DNA of 48,585 nucleotides, taken from the IMG/VR virus record IMGVR_UViG_3300010411_000002, positions 1 to 48,585 of that record, one strand, 5' to 3'. The first letter of the stretch is position 1. The number at the start of each line of letters is the position of its first letter. This DNA is from a virus. Of the stretch, positions 39,578-46,625 are shown piece after piece. A program made the translations under genes and the position numbers. The notes under the pieces are model-generated. The model did no database searches. It saw nothing but the letters and a program-made list of their open reading frames with translations, and was not told the DNA's origin.

Positions 39578-39862
39578 TTACTTGGGCTTATTATAGGCCC
39601 AAGTATCACCTTCATCTGATAGAAAAAACTCGTTACATGAGTTACTTTCGGATAAAAATACCGTGTCTTTTGTGGAGAAAACTATTTCATCATCAGAGTA
39701 ATCTATCGCCCTGATAGTCGTTTTCAACCAGTGCTTTTTACACATGGCTGTGCAAGGTTGTAGGATGAAAATCTCCTTAGCCTTGCCTATCTTTAAAATC
39801 GGGCAATCAGAGAACCAGGGACAGTTTTTACAATCGTTTCCTGCTTCTTCTATACATTTCAT
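39578..39862 (-). CDS. Cys-rich 94-aa protein
   Basis: SD AGGAGAACT. N-terminal MKCIEEAGNDCKNCPWFSDC, then CTAMC: six or more cysteines that could bind a metal. Similar opening to the 18168-18368 protein. Last gene of the insert, ended by the terminator at 39538. Confidence 0.65.
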   Translation of the reverse strand: MKCIEEAGNDCKNCPWFSDCPILKIGKAKEIFILQPCTAMCKKHWLKTTIRAIDYSDDEIVFSTKDTVFLSESNSCNEFFLSDEGDTWAYNKPK

Positions 39863-39864
39863 TT

Positions 39865-40059
39865 TCAGTTCTCCTTTTTGGTTAATTCATAATAGTTTAT
39901 GACCGCCTTTTCGACGGCCCGGCACATCCCCATCCTTCCGAACCTGGCCCTGAGTGTTTCCAGCACCCAGGGCTGAAGGGTGATGCTCCACTTTTTTCTC
40001 TTTTTGTCCGAGGGCAGGAACGGCCTCCCGGACTTTTTTCTGTTGCCACCTCGTGTCAT
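39865..40059 (-). CDS. Ribbon-helix-helix-like small DNA-binding protein
   Basis: A 64-aa protein. ATG 40059 is preferred over 40071 because GGAGGA precedes it. The sequence TRGGNRKKSGRPFLPSDKK is followed by KKWSITLQPWVLETLRARFG, a beta-strand plus two helices as in Arc/CopG-type regulators. Possible local regulator of the insert. Confidence 0.6.
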   Translation of the reverse strand: MTRGGNRKKSGRPFLPSDKKRKKWSITLQPWVLETLRARFGRMGMCRAVEKAVINYYELTKKEN

Positions 40060-40060
40060 G

Positions 40061-40342
40061 TTATCCTCCATATGAAAACCATACCGGACTAACGACTGAA
40101 TAGCCGCCGGTTTTGCATGGTTTTCCCAGTGTCATTTGGTAAATATATTCATCTGGTTCTCCACTTGACATTGATATTCTTTCAGATTTGGGGCCGGCAC
40201 AAACTGCAAGCCCGTTTTTCCTGGCAATGGCATCTGCTATAATATCTGAAGTGAACGAACAATCCCTGTTTTTATCAACTGCATAGGCAGGCATTTCGAT
40301 CTCTTCGTTATATCCCCATGCCTCAAAATATATTCTACTCAT
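40061..40342 (-). CDS. Hypothetical 93-aa protein
   Basis: Start at 40342 (MSRIYFEAWGYNEEIEMPAY) is set by CAACAAGGAGGA just upstream; the longer frame from 40495 lacks an SD and crosses the neighbouring gene. No family recognised. Confidence 0.6.
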   Translation of the reverse strand: MSRIYFEAWGYNEEIEMPAYAVDKNRDCSFTSDIIADAIARKNGLAVCAGPKSERISMSSGEPDEYIYQMTLGKPCKTGGYSVVSPVWFSYGG

Positions 40343-40359
40343 AATATCCTCCTTGTTGA

Positions 40360-40379
40360 AGCCCCGGCAGACCGGGGCT
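40360..40379 (-). other. Intergenic hairpin ahead of an SD
   Basis: AGCCCCGG-CAGA-CCGGGGCT, 8-bp perfect stem and 4-nt loop, separated from AAGGAGG by TTCAAC. No T-run follows, so not an intrinsic terminator. Confidence 0.75.
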
Positions 40380-40388
40380 GTTGTGGGG

Positions 40389-40700
40389 TTATAGCAAACC
40401 GTACATATCTTTGACCTCATCGACAGAACAGCCACAATTGCCGTTGCTATCGAATGAAAATGGATCAATAATCCCATTGCATACCGGGCAAACAAAATTG
40501 CCGGTTACAATGTTAACCAGTGTTCGCTCCGGATTTCCACCGGATGGGCCGGCAAATTGATATTTGCCATTCCAGTAAATATCGTCGCCTACTAATTGCC
40601 AGTTCTTATCAATCGGTAACCGGCAATCGCATTCTTCAAAAGGACTTTCTGTTTCTGCTACTAAGATCATTTTTTCTACTGCTGTTTCGTTGACTCTCAT
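40389..40700 (-). CDS. Hypothetical zinc-ribbon protein (103 aa)
   Basis: Start 40700 (MRVNETAVEKMILVAETESP) chosen for CAACAAAGGAGGA upstream. Contains CDCR, then CPVCNG and CGC near the end: a probable zinc-binding C-terminus. Confidence 0.65.
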   Translation of the reverse strand: MRVNETAVEKMILVAETESPFEECDCRLPIDKNWQLVGDDIYWNGKYQFAGPSGGNPERTLVNIVTGNFVCPVCNGIIDPFSFDSNGNCGCSVDEVKDMYGLL

Positions 40701-40719
40701 ACTGTCCTCCTTTGTTGTT

Positions 40720-40737
40720 GCCCCGGCGAACCGGGGC
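40720..40737 (-). other. Intergenic hairpin ahead of an SD
   Basis: GCCCCGG-CGAA-CCGGGGC; on the minus strand the loop is TTCG. It is followed by AACAACAAAGGAGGA, the same layout as at 40360-40379. Confidence 0.75.
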
Positions 40738-40744
40738 GGTTGAT

Positions 40745-40990
40745 TTATTCTGTCCAATCTTCAGGGCCGAAGCCTTCGGCCCATTTGGCCTTCTGGTTTT
40801 CGAAAACGTCGCCACAAATAAGGCGATCCCCAGTTTTTTTAAATATTTTCTTTTGCTCCTGAAACTCACCGGAAAAAAGAAAGAATATAGACTCCCCGTC
40901 TTTAAGGGAGTCGTATAGTGCCTTTGCCTTGGCCGCTGTGTTCGGCCAAGGCGTCTCTTGACTTGTGCTTGTGATTTTTATTGCTTTCAT
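40745..40990 (-). CDS. Hypothetical 81-aa protein
   Basis: SD AGAGGAGGAG. MKAIKITSTSQETPWPNTAA, ending EGFGPEDWTE. First gene downstream of the 41044-41072 promoter. Confidence 0.62.
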   Translation of the reverse strand: MKAIKITSTSQETPWPNTAAKAKALYDSLKDGESIFFLFSGEFQEQKKIFKKTGDRLICGDVFENQKAKWAEGFGPEDWTE

Positions 40991-41043
40991 TTTCTCCTCC
41001 TCTGTTTGTTGTTTTTTTATGTTTCCCTCATCCTGTTGATTAC

Positions 41044-41072
41044 AATATACAGCATGTTTTAGATTATGTCAA
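41044..41072 (-). promoter_or_regulatory. sigma70-type promoter in the insert (1)
   Basis: Minus-strand TTGACA (41067-41072), 17-bp spacer, TATATT (41044-41049). Upstream sequence GCAAAAAAGTGC is shared with promoter 2 at 41796-41824, which suggests duplication. Confidence 0.75.
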
Positions 41073-41093
41073 GCACTTTTTTGCATGTTTTAA

Positions 41094-41345
41094 TTATTTT
41101 TTTTGTAATGCCTCGGCTTTAGCCTCTCGCAATCTCGTTGCGAAAGTCTCAAGCCGGAGCCTGGTTTCGGCTGCTATCTCTTTGGCGTCGGACGGTTCGA
41201 AATCTGCGTCCTCAACCAATTCTTTAATCAGTGCTTTTTCCTCTTCGGCGAAGTTAAATTCACCTAAGAAGATTTCTCCGTAAAATTCTCCGAAATAGAA
41301 TTTTACGGTTTCCCGAACTTTTTTTGTAATCTCTTCTTTTTTCAT
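41094..41345 (-). CDS. Hypothetical charged helical protein (83 aa)
   Basis: SD AAAGGAT. Glu/Lys-rich, with KKVRETVKFYFGEFYGEIF and a C-terminal ETRLRLETFATRLREA coiled-coil-like helix. No family recognised. Confidence 0.62.
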   Translation of the reverse strand: MKKEEITKKVRETVKFYFGEFYGEIFLGEFNFAEEEKALIKELVEDADFEPSDAKEIAAETRLRLETFATRLREAKAEALQKK

Positions 41346-41369
41346 TTCGTTATCCTTTGTTGGTTTTTT

Positions 41370-41744
41370 TTAATTATTTTTTACATCAGCCCATGCCATT
41401 TTCATACATTTGGACATAGATATTTCAGAAACTTTGCATCCGTATTCCTCTGCCGCTGTTTTTCTGATTGCCCATGCTATTCTCATCACTCTTGATTTCA
41501 TAGCCTTTGATTCGCAAACTGCATCTTTTTTTGCGTTCTCTTCCATGTATGCTATCCACCCGTTTACTATTTTTTTCTTACTATCTTCTCTTTCTTCTGC
41601 TGTATATTTTTTTTCGTGATATGTCATCCGAAATGCCTCTTTAAGAGCATTACTTTCTTCTCTTAAAGATTGTCCGTCTAAGACTTCGCCATTAAAAGAA
41701 TTATAAATATCGAGTTCCATTTCGTCTCTGTATTCTTTTTTCAT
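41370..41744 (-). CDS. Hypothetical charged helical protein (124 aa)
   Basis: SD AAGGAGAAC. MKKEYRDEMELDIYNSF, with a C-terminal RVMRIAWAIRKTAAEEYGCK helix. First gene behind promoter 2. The 266 bases between it and the next gene upstream hold that promoter, a terminator and repeat array A; no gene is seen there. Confidence 0.62.
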   Translation of the reverse strand: MKKEYRDEMELDIYNSFNGEVLDGQSLREESNALKEAFRMTYHEKKYTAEEREDSKKKIVNGWIAYMEENAKKDAVCESKAMKSRVMRIAWAIRKTAAEEYGCKVSEISMSKCMKMAWADVKNN

Positions 41745-41795
41745 TTTGTTCTCCTTGTTTGTTGTTTTTTTCTGTTTCCCTGTTGTTTATGATTG

Positions 41796-41824
41796 AATAT
41801 AGAGCCTTTTTCTGATTATGTCAA
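41796..41824 (-). promoter_or_regulatory. sigma70-type promoter in the insert (2)
   Basis: Minus-strand TTGACA (41819-41824), 17-bp spacer, TATATT (41796-41801), preceded by AAAAAAGTGC as in promoter 1. Confidence 0.75.
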
Positions 41825-41867
41825 GCACTTTTTTGCAAAAAAATAAAAAAAAGTGAAAAAAAATAAA

Positions 41868-41900
41868 AAAAGCCCCGAGCTTTTCGCCCGAGGCTTTTTT
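41868..41900 (-). terminator. Intrinsic terminator
   Basis: Minus strand: AAGCCTCGGGC and GCTCGGGGCTT form an 11-bp stem with two G-T pairs around GAAAA, followed by T5 and further T-rich sequence. The symmetric A/T runs make it potentially bidirectional. It separates array A from promoter 2. Confidence 0.85.
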
Positions 41901-41910
41901 GCCTTGCCGC

Positions 41911-42000
41911 TACCCCACCTTACCAGACCAGACCGCACCACACCAGACCTGACCTGACCATACCTAACCCCACCCCACCGCACCACACCTGACCCAACCT
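41911..42000 (-). repeat. Pentanucleotide array A, 18 units of NACCN (GGTNN in mRNA)
   Basis: Eighteen consecutive 5-bp units all carry ACC at the same phase while the other two bases vary freely. It begins 10 nt after the stop of the 42011-42541 gene and is followed by the terminator. Confidence 0.95.
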
Positions 42001-42010
42001 AACAAAAATC

Positions 42011-42541
42011 TTACTCAATCTCTTTCACATTCGGAAATCTACGCTTTGTAAACGCAGATTTCAAAAATGATAACCTGGACATTTTGTTTACCAGAATTTC
42101 AGCAGATTGACCGTCAAGCAAGTTATAGTCAATATTTCCGATCACCATCGAGGCTTTACGCAATGCCCTGCTCGATTTTCTGAAATACGTATCAACGCCT
42201 TCCTTTGCCTGTTGATTCGGCGTTAATATCCTGTATCCATAACCTCTAACCGACATGAGGCATATATTATAATCAAGCAATAGCTTTTCTTTTATCCTGT
42301 CAATGCCCTGCAAAAAATAATCCCGATTGTATCTTGCAAGAGCTTCAATAAAGCTATCTTGGTCGTCATAATCATGATATTGCGGCTCATCAAGTCCCAT
42401 CCACTCTCTCAACTCATCGTGATTAAACATACTCTCGTATTTGACCTTGTTGAACCTATCAATGATTTGATTGATAGCCTCCTGAATGAATGGACGCTTC
42501 TCTTTCGGTGAAATATAAGTTTGTTTTTCCGTCTCTGTCAT
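42011..42541 (-). CDS. Hypothetical phage protein (176 aa)
   Basis: Start 42541 (MTETEKQTYISPKEKRPFI) has AACAACAAAGGAGGG directly upstream; the longer frame to 42604 would translate repeat array B. Helical, with LLLDYNICLMSVRGYGYRIL, whose VRGxGYR motif resembles winged-helix wings, but I cannot assign it. Arrays A and B lie on either side. Confidence 0.65.
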   Translation of the reverse strand: MTETEKQTYISPKEKRPFIQEAINQIIDRFNKVKYESMFNHDELREWMGLDEPQYHDYDDQDSFIEALARYNRDYFLQGIDRIKEKLLLDYNICLMSVRGYGYRILTPNQQAKEGVDTYFRKSSRALRKASMVIGNIDYNLLDGQSAEILVNKMSRLSFLKSAFTKRRFPNVKEIE

Positions 42542-42570
42542 TGTGACCCTCCTTTGTTGTTGAAAAATCC

Positions 42571-42650
42571 CTACCGTACCTAACCTTGCCTCACCAGACC
42601 GCACCTCACCATACCGAACCGGACCCTACCATGCCCAACCACACCGCACC
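42571..42650 (-). repeat. Pentanucleotide array B, 16 units of NNACC
   Basis: Sixteen in-phase units, 14 with ACC and two with GCC (ttgcc, atgcc). It fills the space between the stop at 42654 and a TTTTTCAACAACAAAGGAGG leader. Confidence 0.95.
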
Positions 42651-42653
42651 TTG

Positions 42654-43265
42654 TTATTTCAAAACCTCAACTGAAAACTTCCCGTACTGTCCACCTTTTT
42701 CCGGCCTATAATCACCCATTCCGCAAAGTTTACCTGCGTCAATGGCTGATTCGACAATGGTGTCCCGGTTTATCACATTCCCGTCAAACAGGATAACGAT
42801 CTGAGCAATCCCCCATTCGTAGAACACCGGCCTTGTCCGCAATAACCGGCTTGAACCGACTCGGACTGTGTCTTGATGACTGTGTGCATCGTATAAGGCA
42901 TCAAGATCATCGTTTGGTATTTCTTTTGATTCTGAAAAAATAATTTTGCCTGGATATTCGAGCGGAAAAAAATCTTCAGCCAAAACACACCCAGTCTTCC
43001 ACCTGGTACCGTTCTTCTGCTTTGTTGCTCCACGTTCAAAGGTTTTGTTGACAACCCTTGCCGGGAGCTGAATTGAATTTTTATAGGTGTAAAGTCCGCC
43101 TTCCCACTCGATCCTTGCCAGTTCGGCAATGTCATCAAGTGTCTTTTTCCGTTTGCCTGATTTTGCCCCTATTGCCTGAGTATAGGGATCAAGCGGGTTT
43201 GCAAGCCTGCTATTGTGCATTAACAGCGGCGTCTCTCCATTGATCTTTAATGTAATTTCGCCCAT
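42654..43265 (-). CDS. Conserved-type phage protein of unknown function (203 aa)
   Basis: MGEITLKINGETPLLMHNSR, a central ARVVNKTFERGATKQKNG, and a C-terminal CGMGDYRPEKGGQYGKFSV. The closing G(D/E)(Y/W)RP..GG.(Y/F)G(K/R)F motif recurs in phage proteins I cannot name. SD GAGGAGGT. It is the first gene behind the 43404-43432 promoter and array C. Confidence 0.68.
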   Translation of the reverse strand: MGEITLKINGETPLLMHNSRLANPLDPYTQAIGAKSGKRKKTLDDIAELARIEWEGGLYTYKNSIQLPARVVNKTFERGATKQKNGTRWKTGCVLAEDFFPLEYPGKIIFSESKEIPNDDLDALYDAHSHQDTVRVGSSRLLRTRPVFYEWGIAQIVILFDGNVINRDTIVESAIDAGKLCGMGDYRPEKGGQYGKFSVEVLK

Positions 43266-43305
43266 GCCTCGTACCTCCTCATTGTTATTGATTGTTAAAA
43301 AGTCC

Positions 43306-43380
43306 TTACCTTACCCTACCTTACCTGACCCAACCGAACCTCACCCCGCCCCACCAGACCTTACCATGCCAGGCCTAACC
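43306..43380 (-). repeat. Pentanucleotide array C, 15 units of NNACC, in a 5' UTR
   Basis: Fifteen in-phase units, 12 with ACC and three variants (ccgcc, atgcc, aggcc). It lies between the predicted transcript start (about 43397) and the 43265 gene, and directly after a 5'-terminal hairpin ACCATGA-ATTAA-TCATGGT (43378-43396). Confidence 0.95.
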
Positions 43381-43403
43381 ATGAATTAATCATGGTATGT
43401 CAG

Positions 43404-43432
43404 ATAATACATTAGTTATATACGCATGTCAA
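43404..43432 (-). promoter_or_regulatory. sigma70-type promoter in the insert (3)
   Basis: Minus-strand TTGACA (43427-43432), 17-bp spacer, TATTAT (43404-43409). Start at about 43397 places a hairpin at the very 5' end of the message, followed by array C. Confidence 0.75.
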
Positions 43433-43467
43433 GGAATTTTTACATTTTTTTTATCGTATTAAATCAA

Positions 43468-43680
43468 CTACTTATCAGGATCGAACTGTGAGGATTCTAT
43501 AAAATGATTAATTTCGGATTCTAAAATGCGATACCTGGCCCGATGACGACCAGTCCCGATATTGATGCAGGATATTTTTTTCTCGAAAATCAGCGTATAA
43601 ACATGGGATATTGACACATTCAGCCGCCTGGCTACGTGATGCGGGCTGAGATACCTGTTTTTTTTCACCTGTTCAACCAT
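43468..43680 (-). CDS. Excisionase/MerR-type HTH protein (70 aa)
   Basis: YLSPHHVARRLNVSISHVYT is a winged HTH_17/excisionase-type motif, followed by CINIGTGRHRARYRILESE. Overlaps the large terminase end by 16 nt and lies just upstream of promoter 3, so it could control the insert. Without an integrase in the window, an excisionase role is unsupported. Confidence 0.75.
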   Translation of the reverse strand: MVEQVKKNRYLSPHHVARRLNVSISHVYTLIFEKKISCINIGTGRHRARYRILESEINHFIESSQFDPDK

Positions 43681-45587
43681 CCGGGCCTCTTGAAAAATTG
43701 CCTGTTGTTTAGGTTTCGTCGCATTGTGTCAACTGGACTATCATCTACCTGCTGCTGTCTCGGGCGTTTGGGAGCTTTCGGAGCGTCCTCGTGGAGCGCA
43801 AGAAACGGTAAACCGGCCTTGATCGCTGCTGCGTATGCGTAAACAGTGCAGTCTAATGCCTCGTTTCTCTGATTGTGACGGACATTATGCCATTCCTGCA
43901 CCGGATATCCCTTGACAAGTTTCGTTATCAGTTTTTCAGCCGTAAGCTGTTTGAAAAATTCGTCATTCGTGCCAATATAAAAATGGAAAATGCCCTGGCC
44001 TTCGGTTTTCCCGAGTCGATGATATATCGTTTTTTTTGCTGTATCCGTCCCGATTGGATATAGCTCCACTGAGCCTCGTTCAATGACTTTCCCCTCGTAT
44101 GTCAAATCCTGCTTTGATGGACGGCCAAGCACCGGACCTTTTTGAAATTGTGATCCCCGGAGCGCAAAATAGCGAGGTTGTCGTGGCCTGACAAAACGTT
44201 TGACGGCCTCTGTCAGATAGTTAGCATCAACACCGATCGACATAATATGAAACACTTTTTTCTCATCTTCGGCACATTTAAACGGCGTATCCATAAGCGA
44301 TTCAAGTTGCCGCCATACTGCCTCTGATTCAGGATCGCCATATATTTCGCCGTGATATATGAGCCAGGACTCTTCCCCCTTGCCCCAGCCATAAATGCCG
44401 TATTCCAGCCTATTTTTCTGCACATCGACCCCGGCAGACAATAATAGCGTATTGCCGGACGGCACAGTTAAAGGCGTATAAGGTTCGCATCGTGCAAGCA
44501 AATCGGCAAATTGTGGCTGTTCGCCTCGCTCTTTCCAGGGTTCAACAAGGATCGTGTTCATAAACGTTATCATGGCTGAATCGTCCCCTTTGTCCTGCTG
44601 TTTTTTTGCCTTGAGAAACATTTCGACAATCTGTTTCCATGAATACGATAAACCTATTGCCATTTGCAAGGCATTCCATTTGTACCCCCTGGTTTCCCGT
44701 TCCGGATATTCGTGGATATATTTCCCTTTTTCCATCATGCCAGGTTTTTCCTGCTCATCAATTCTGGTGTGGCATTTTTCGCATTGATACCAGACATTGG
44801 TGATAGTCCCGTTTTTGTCCCGTTCAAATCGAATACCAAACTCGCTGTCTTTTGTGCCAAACTCTAAATACTGATAATGCCCACAGTGTGGACACGGCAG
44901 ATGCCAACGACCTTGTGAGCTGTTTTCGTAGGCCACCTGAATATTTGAAGCGCCATCGACTGTAATTGTAGAGTTGATATAGATTTTCCGGCGTCCCTGA
45001 AATGTCCCTGTCCGTCTGTCTGCAAGCTCCTCCGGTGATCCCTCATCGGATATGGCAACTTCAAAGCCGTCAAAATCGTCTAAAACAAGATAACGAATGG
45101 CCTCCGAACGATATTTTGCCGGGCTGTTTGAACCACCCAGCATTATTGATCCCCCGGGAAAGATTTTCTGCAGGATGGTATTCGAGGCATTTCTGCTTTT
45201 CACTTCGCCGAATTTATTTTTGAGCGCAGGGACATTCTGAATTACAGAGTCCAGTCGTTTTTTAGAAAAAGACTGGGCCATTGAATCAGTTGGCATTATT
45301 ACCATTGCATGAGCTGGTGCAATATCGCAAACACCGGTTAGAAATATTAGGCCGACCGTGGTTGCCGCTGATTGTGTCGGTTTGACAACAATAACTTTTT
45401 CTGTCGGCGATGCCGGCGATAACTCGAGCAAGGGTTCTACGATGTGAGGCGTCCGTTCAAACCGGATCAGCCCTTCTTCCGAGGATCCTTTTGGCAGGTA
45501 AAAGTTTTTCTTTGCCCATTCAACAAGATTGACAGGGATTTCAGCGTATATGTATGATTTATAAGATGATTTATATGTCAAAATCAA
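43665..45587 (-). CDS. Terminase large subunit (lambda GpA family)
   Basis: A 640-aa protein. ATPase region with a deviant Walker A, KPTQSAATT at 69-77 (family members usually have a Gly here), and Walker B YLVLDDFD at about 167-173. Zinc-finger-like CPHC...CEKC. Nuclease domain with GVDVQKNRLEYGIYGW and IGVDANY. Packages DNA and cuts its ends. The start is uncertain: TTG 45587 overlaps the PLD-like gene and no ATG or SD is near. Confidence 0.92.
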   Translation of the reverse strand: MILTYKSSYKSYIYAEIPVNLVEWAKKNFYLPKGSSEEGLIRFERTPHIVEPLLELSPASPTEKVIVVKPTQSAATTVGLIFLTGVCDIAPAHAMVIMPTDSMAQSFSKKRLDSVIQNVPALKNKFGEVKSRNASNTILQKIFPGGSIMLGGSNSPAKYRSEAIRYLVLDDFDGFEVAISDEGSPEELADRRTGTFQGRRKIYINSTITVDGASNIQVAYENSSQGRWHLPCPHCGHYQYLEFGTKDSEFGIRFERDKNGTITNVWYQCEKCHTRIDEQEKPGMMEKGKYIHEYPERETRGYKWNALQMAIGLSYSWKQIVEMFLKAKKQQDKGDDSAMITFMNTILVEPWKERGEQPQFADLLARCEPYTPLTVPSGNTLLLSAGVDVQKNRLEYGIYGWGKGEESWLIYHGEIYGDPESEAVWRQLESLMDTPFKCAEDEKKVFHIMSIGVDANYLTEAVKRFVRPRQPRYFALRGSQFQKGPVLGRPSKQDLTYEGKVIERGSVELYPIGTDTAKKTIYHRLGKTEGQGIFHFYIGTNDEFFKQLTAEKLITKLVKGYPVQEWHNVRHNQRNEALDCTVYAYAAAIKAGLPFLALHEDAPKAPKRPRQQQVDDSPVDTMRRNLNNRQFFKRPGWLNR

Positions 45588-46077
45588 AATCTATATCCAT
45601 TCCATCAAATTCTGCGTTAATCGATGGTCTGTCAAAATATTCTATGGAAGGCAAACCAGAAAAATATGGCGCAAGACCTGATTTAATTTGTTTAAATAAC
45701 GTTTTATCGTAGAAAATTGAAAAAACCTCTAATCTCGTATTTTTGTTCATATTTGCAGATGTCAGCATGACAACATCCGGAGACATTGCAAATATTTTAG
45801 CATGATTTTTTGTTAACCATACCCGGCAACCAATTTCCTCCTGCATCATCTCCCATTCACCACGTCTCGATACGTTCTGCATTGACACATCAACCAGTAA
45901 TTTGATATCAACTCCATCAATTTCGGACATTTCCCTGACAGCCTCGATATCACGTTTACCAATTCGCCATGTTGCAAAAAGAATTTCACACGGGACAATC
46001 CGTTTTTCAAAAAGCTCTAAAACGACATCCATAAATGATATTTCACCACGACTGAAAAATATTTTATTTTTTTTCAT
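45571..46077 (-). CDS. PLD-superfamily nuclease-like protein
   Basis: A 168-aa protein. One HKD-type motif: H92-A-K94 ... D101, then S107-N109 and E117 (NHAKIFAMSPD, SANMN, E). A single motif implies a dimeric nuclease, like Nuc or BfiI-type PLD nucleases. ATG 46077 overlaps the small terminase stop (ATGA). Its position between the two terminase genes is unusual and suggests a packaging or DNA-end role. Confidence 0.75.
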   Translation of the reverse strand: MKKNKIFFSRGEISFMDVVLELFEKRIVPCEILFATWRIGKRDIEAVREMSEIDGVDIKLLVDVSMQNVSRRGEWEMMQEEIGCRVWLTKNHAKIFAMSPDVVMLTSANMNKNTRLEVFSIFYDKTLFKQIKSGLAPYFSGLPSIEYFDRPSINAEFDGMDIDFDFDI

Positions 46078-46625
46078 AGCGCCTTTGATACCCATTGTAA
46101 ACACGTCCTGATTTCTGTTTCCAGCGTCTTCTCGATCTTAAACGCATCGGTTTCAACTGCCAAAACCGACCTGAGCCGGGACGGTAATGCCAGGAGCGCC
46201 TCCCTGGTCTTGGTAGCACACTCCGCCGCTTCAAAATCAACCTGCTCCGCATCAATGAATTTACCACGTAAGGCATTGTATTCAATCTGCATTGTAGCGG
46301 CTTTCAGGTTCTCTTGCAGCTTTTTAGCCTCGTGGATTGTTTTAAGGCCACCCTGGATCCCAGCTTTTTTTTGCTCTTGTTCGACCATTTCAGGGGTTGG
46401 ATGTTTGGCAGCCTCTTTACGCCGTTGCTGTTCGGCAACCCGTTCGGGATCGGAGCTTTTTTGCAGGCAGACTGCGACCTTGTCCGGATCATACATCCGT
46501 TTGCCGTTATAGGTTCTCGTAGCACCCTTTAGCCTGCCCTGTTTATACGCCTTGCTTAGATATGGCCCTGATACGCCGACTATGCGGGCACACTCAGCCT
46601 GTGTTGTGTACTGTTCGATTGGCAT
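46074..46625 (-). CDS. Terminase small subunit (Nu1-like)
   Basis: A 183-aa protein. N-terminal winged HTH: TTQAECARIVGVSGPYLSKA, then RLKGATRTYNGKRMYDPDKV, as in lambda Nu1-type DNA recognition. A basic Gln/Glu-rich helix and C-terminal helices follow. It should recognise the packaging site and recruit the large subunit. It overlaps the radical SAM gene by 32 nt. Confidence 0.85.
   Translation of the reverse strand: MPIEQYTTQAECARIVGVSGPYLSKAYKQGRLKGATRTYNGKRMYDPDKVAVCLQKSSDPERVAEQQRRKEAAKHPTPEMVEQEQKKAGIQGGLKTIHEAKKLQENLKAATMQIEYNALRGKFIDAEQVDFEAAECATKTREALLALPSRLRSVLAVETDAFKIEKTLETEIRTCLQWVSKAL

Noticed and set aside
43468-43680. Excisionase of an integration module
   Set aside because: The HTH_17 fold fits, but no integrase or attachment site was found; kept as a generic DNA-binding protein.
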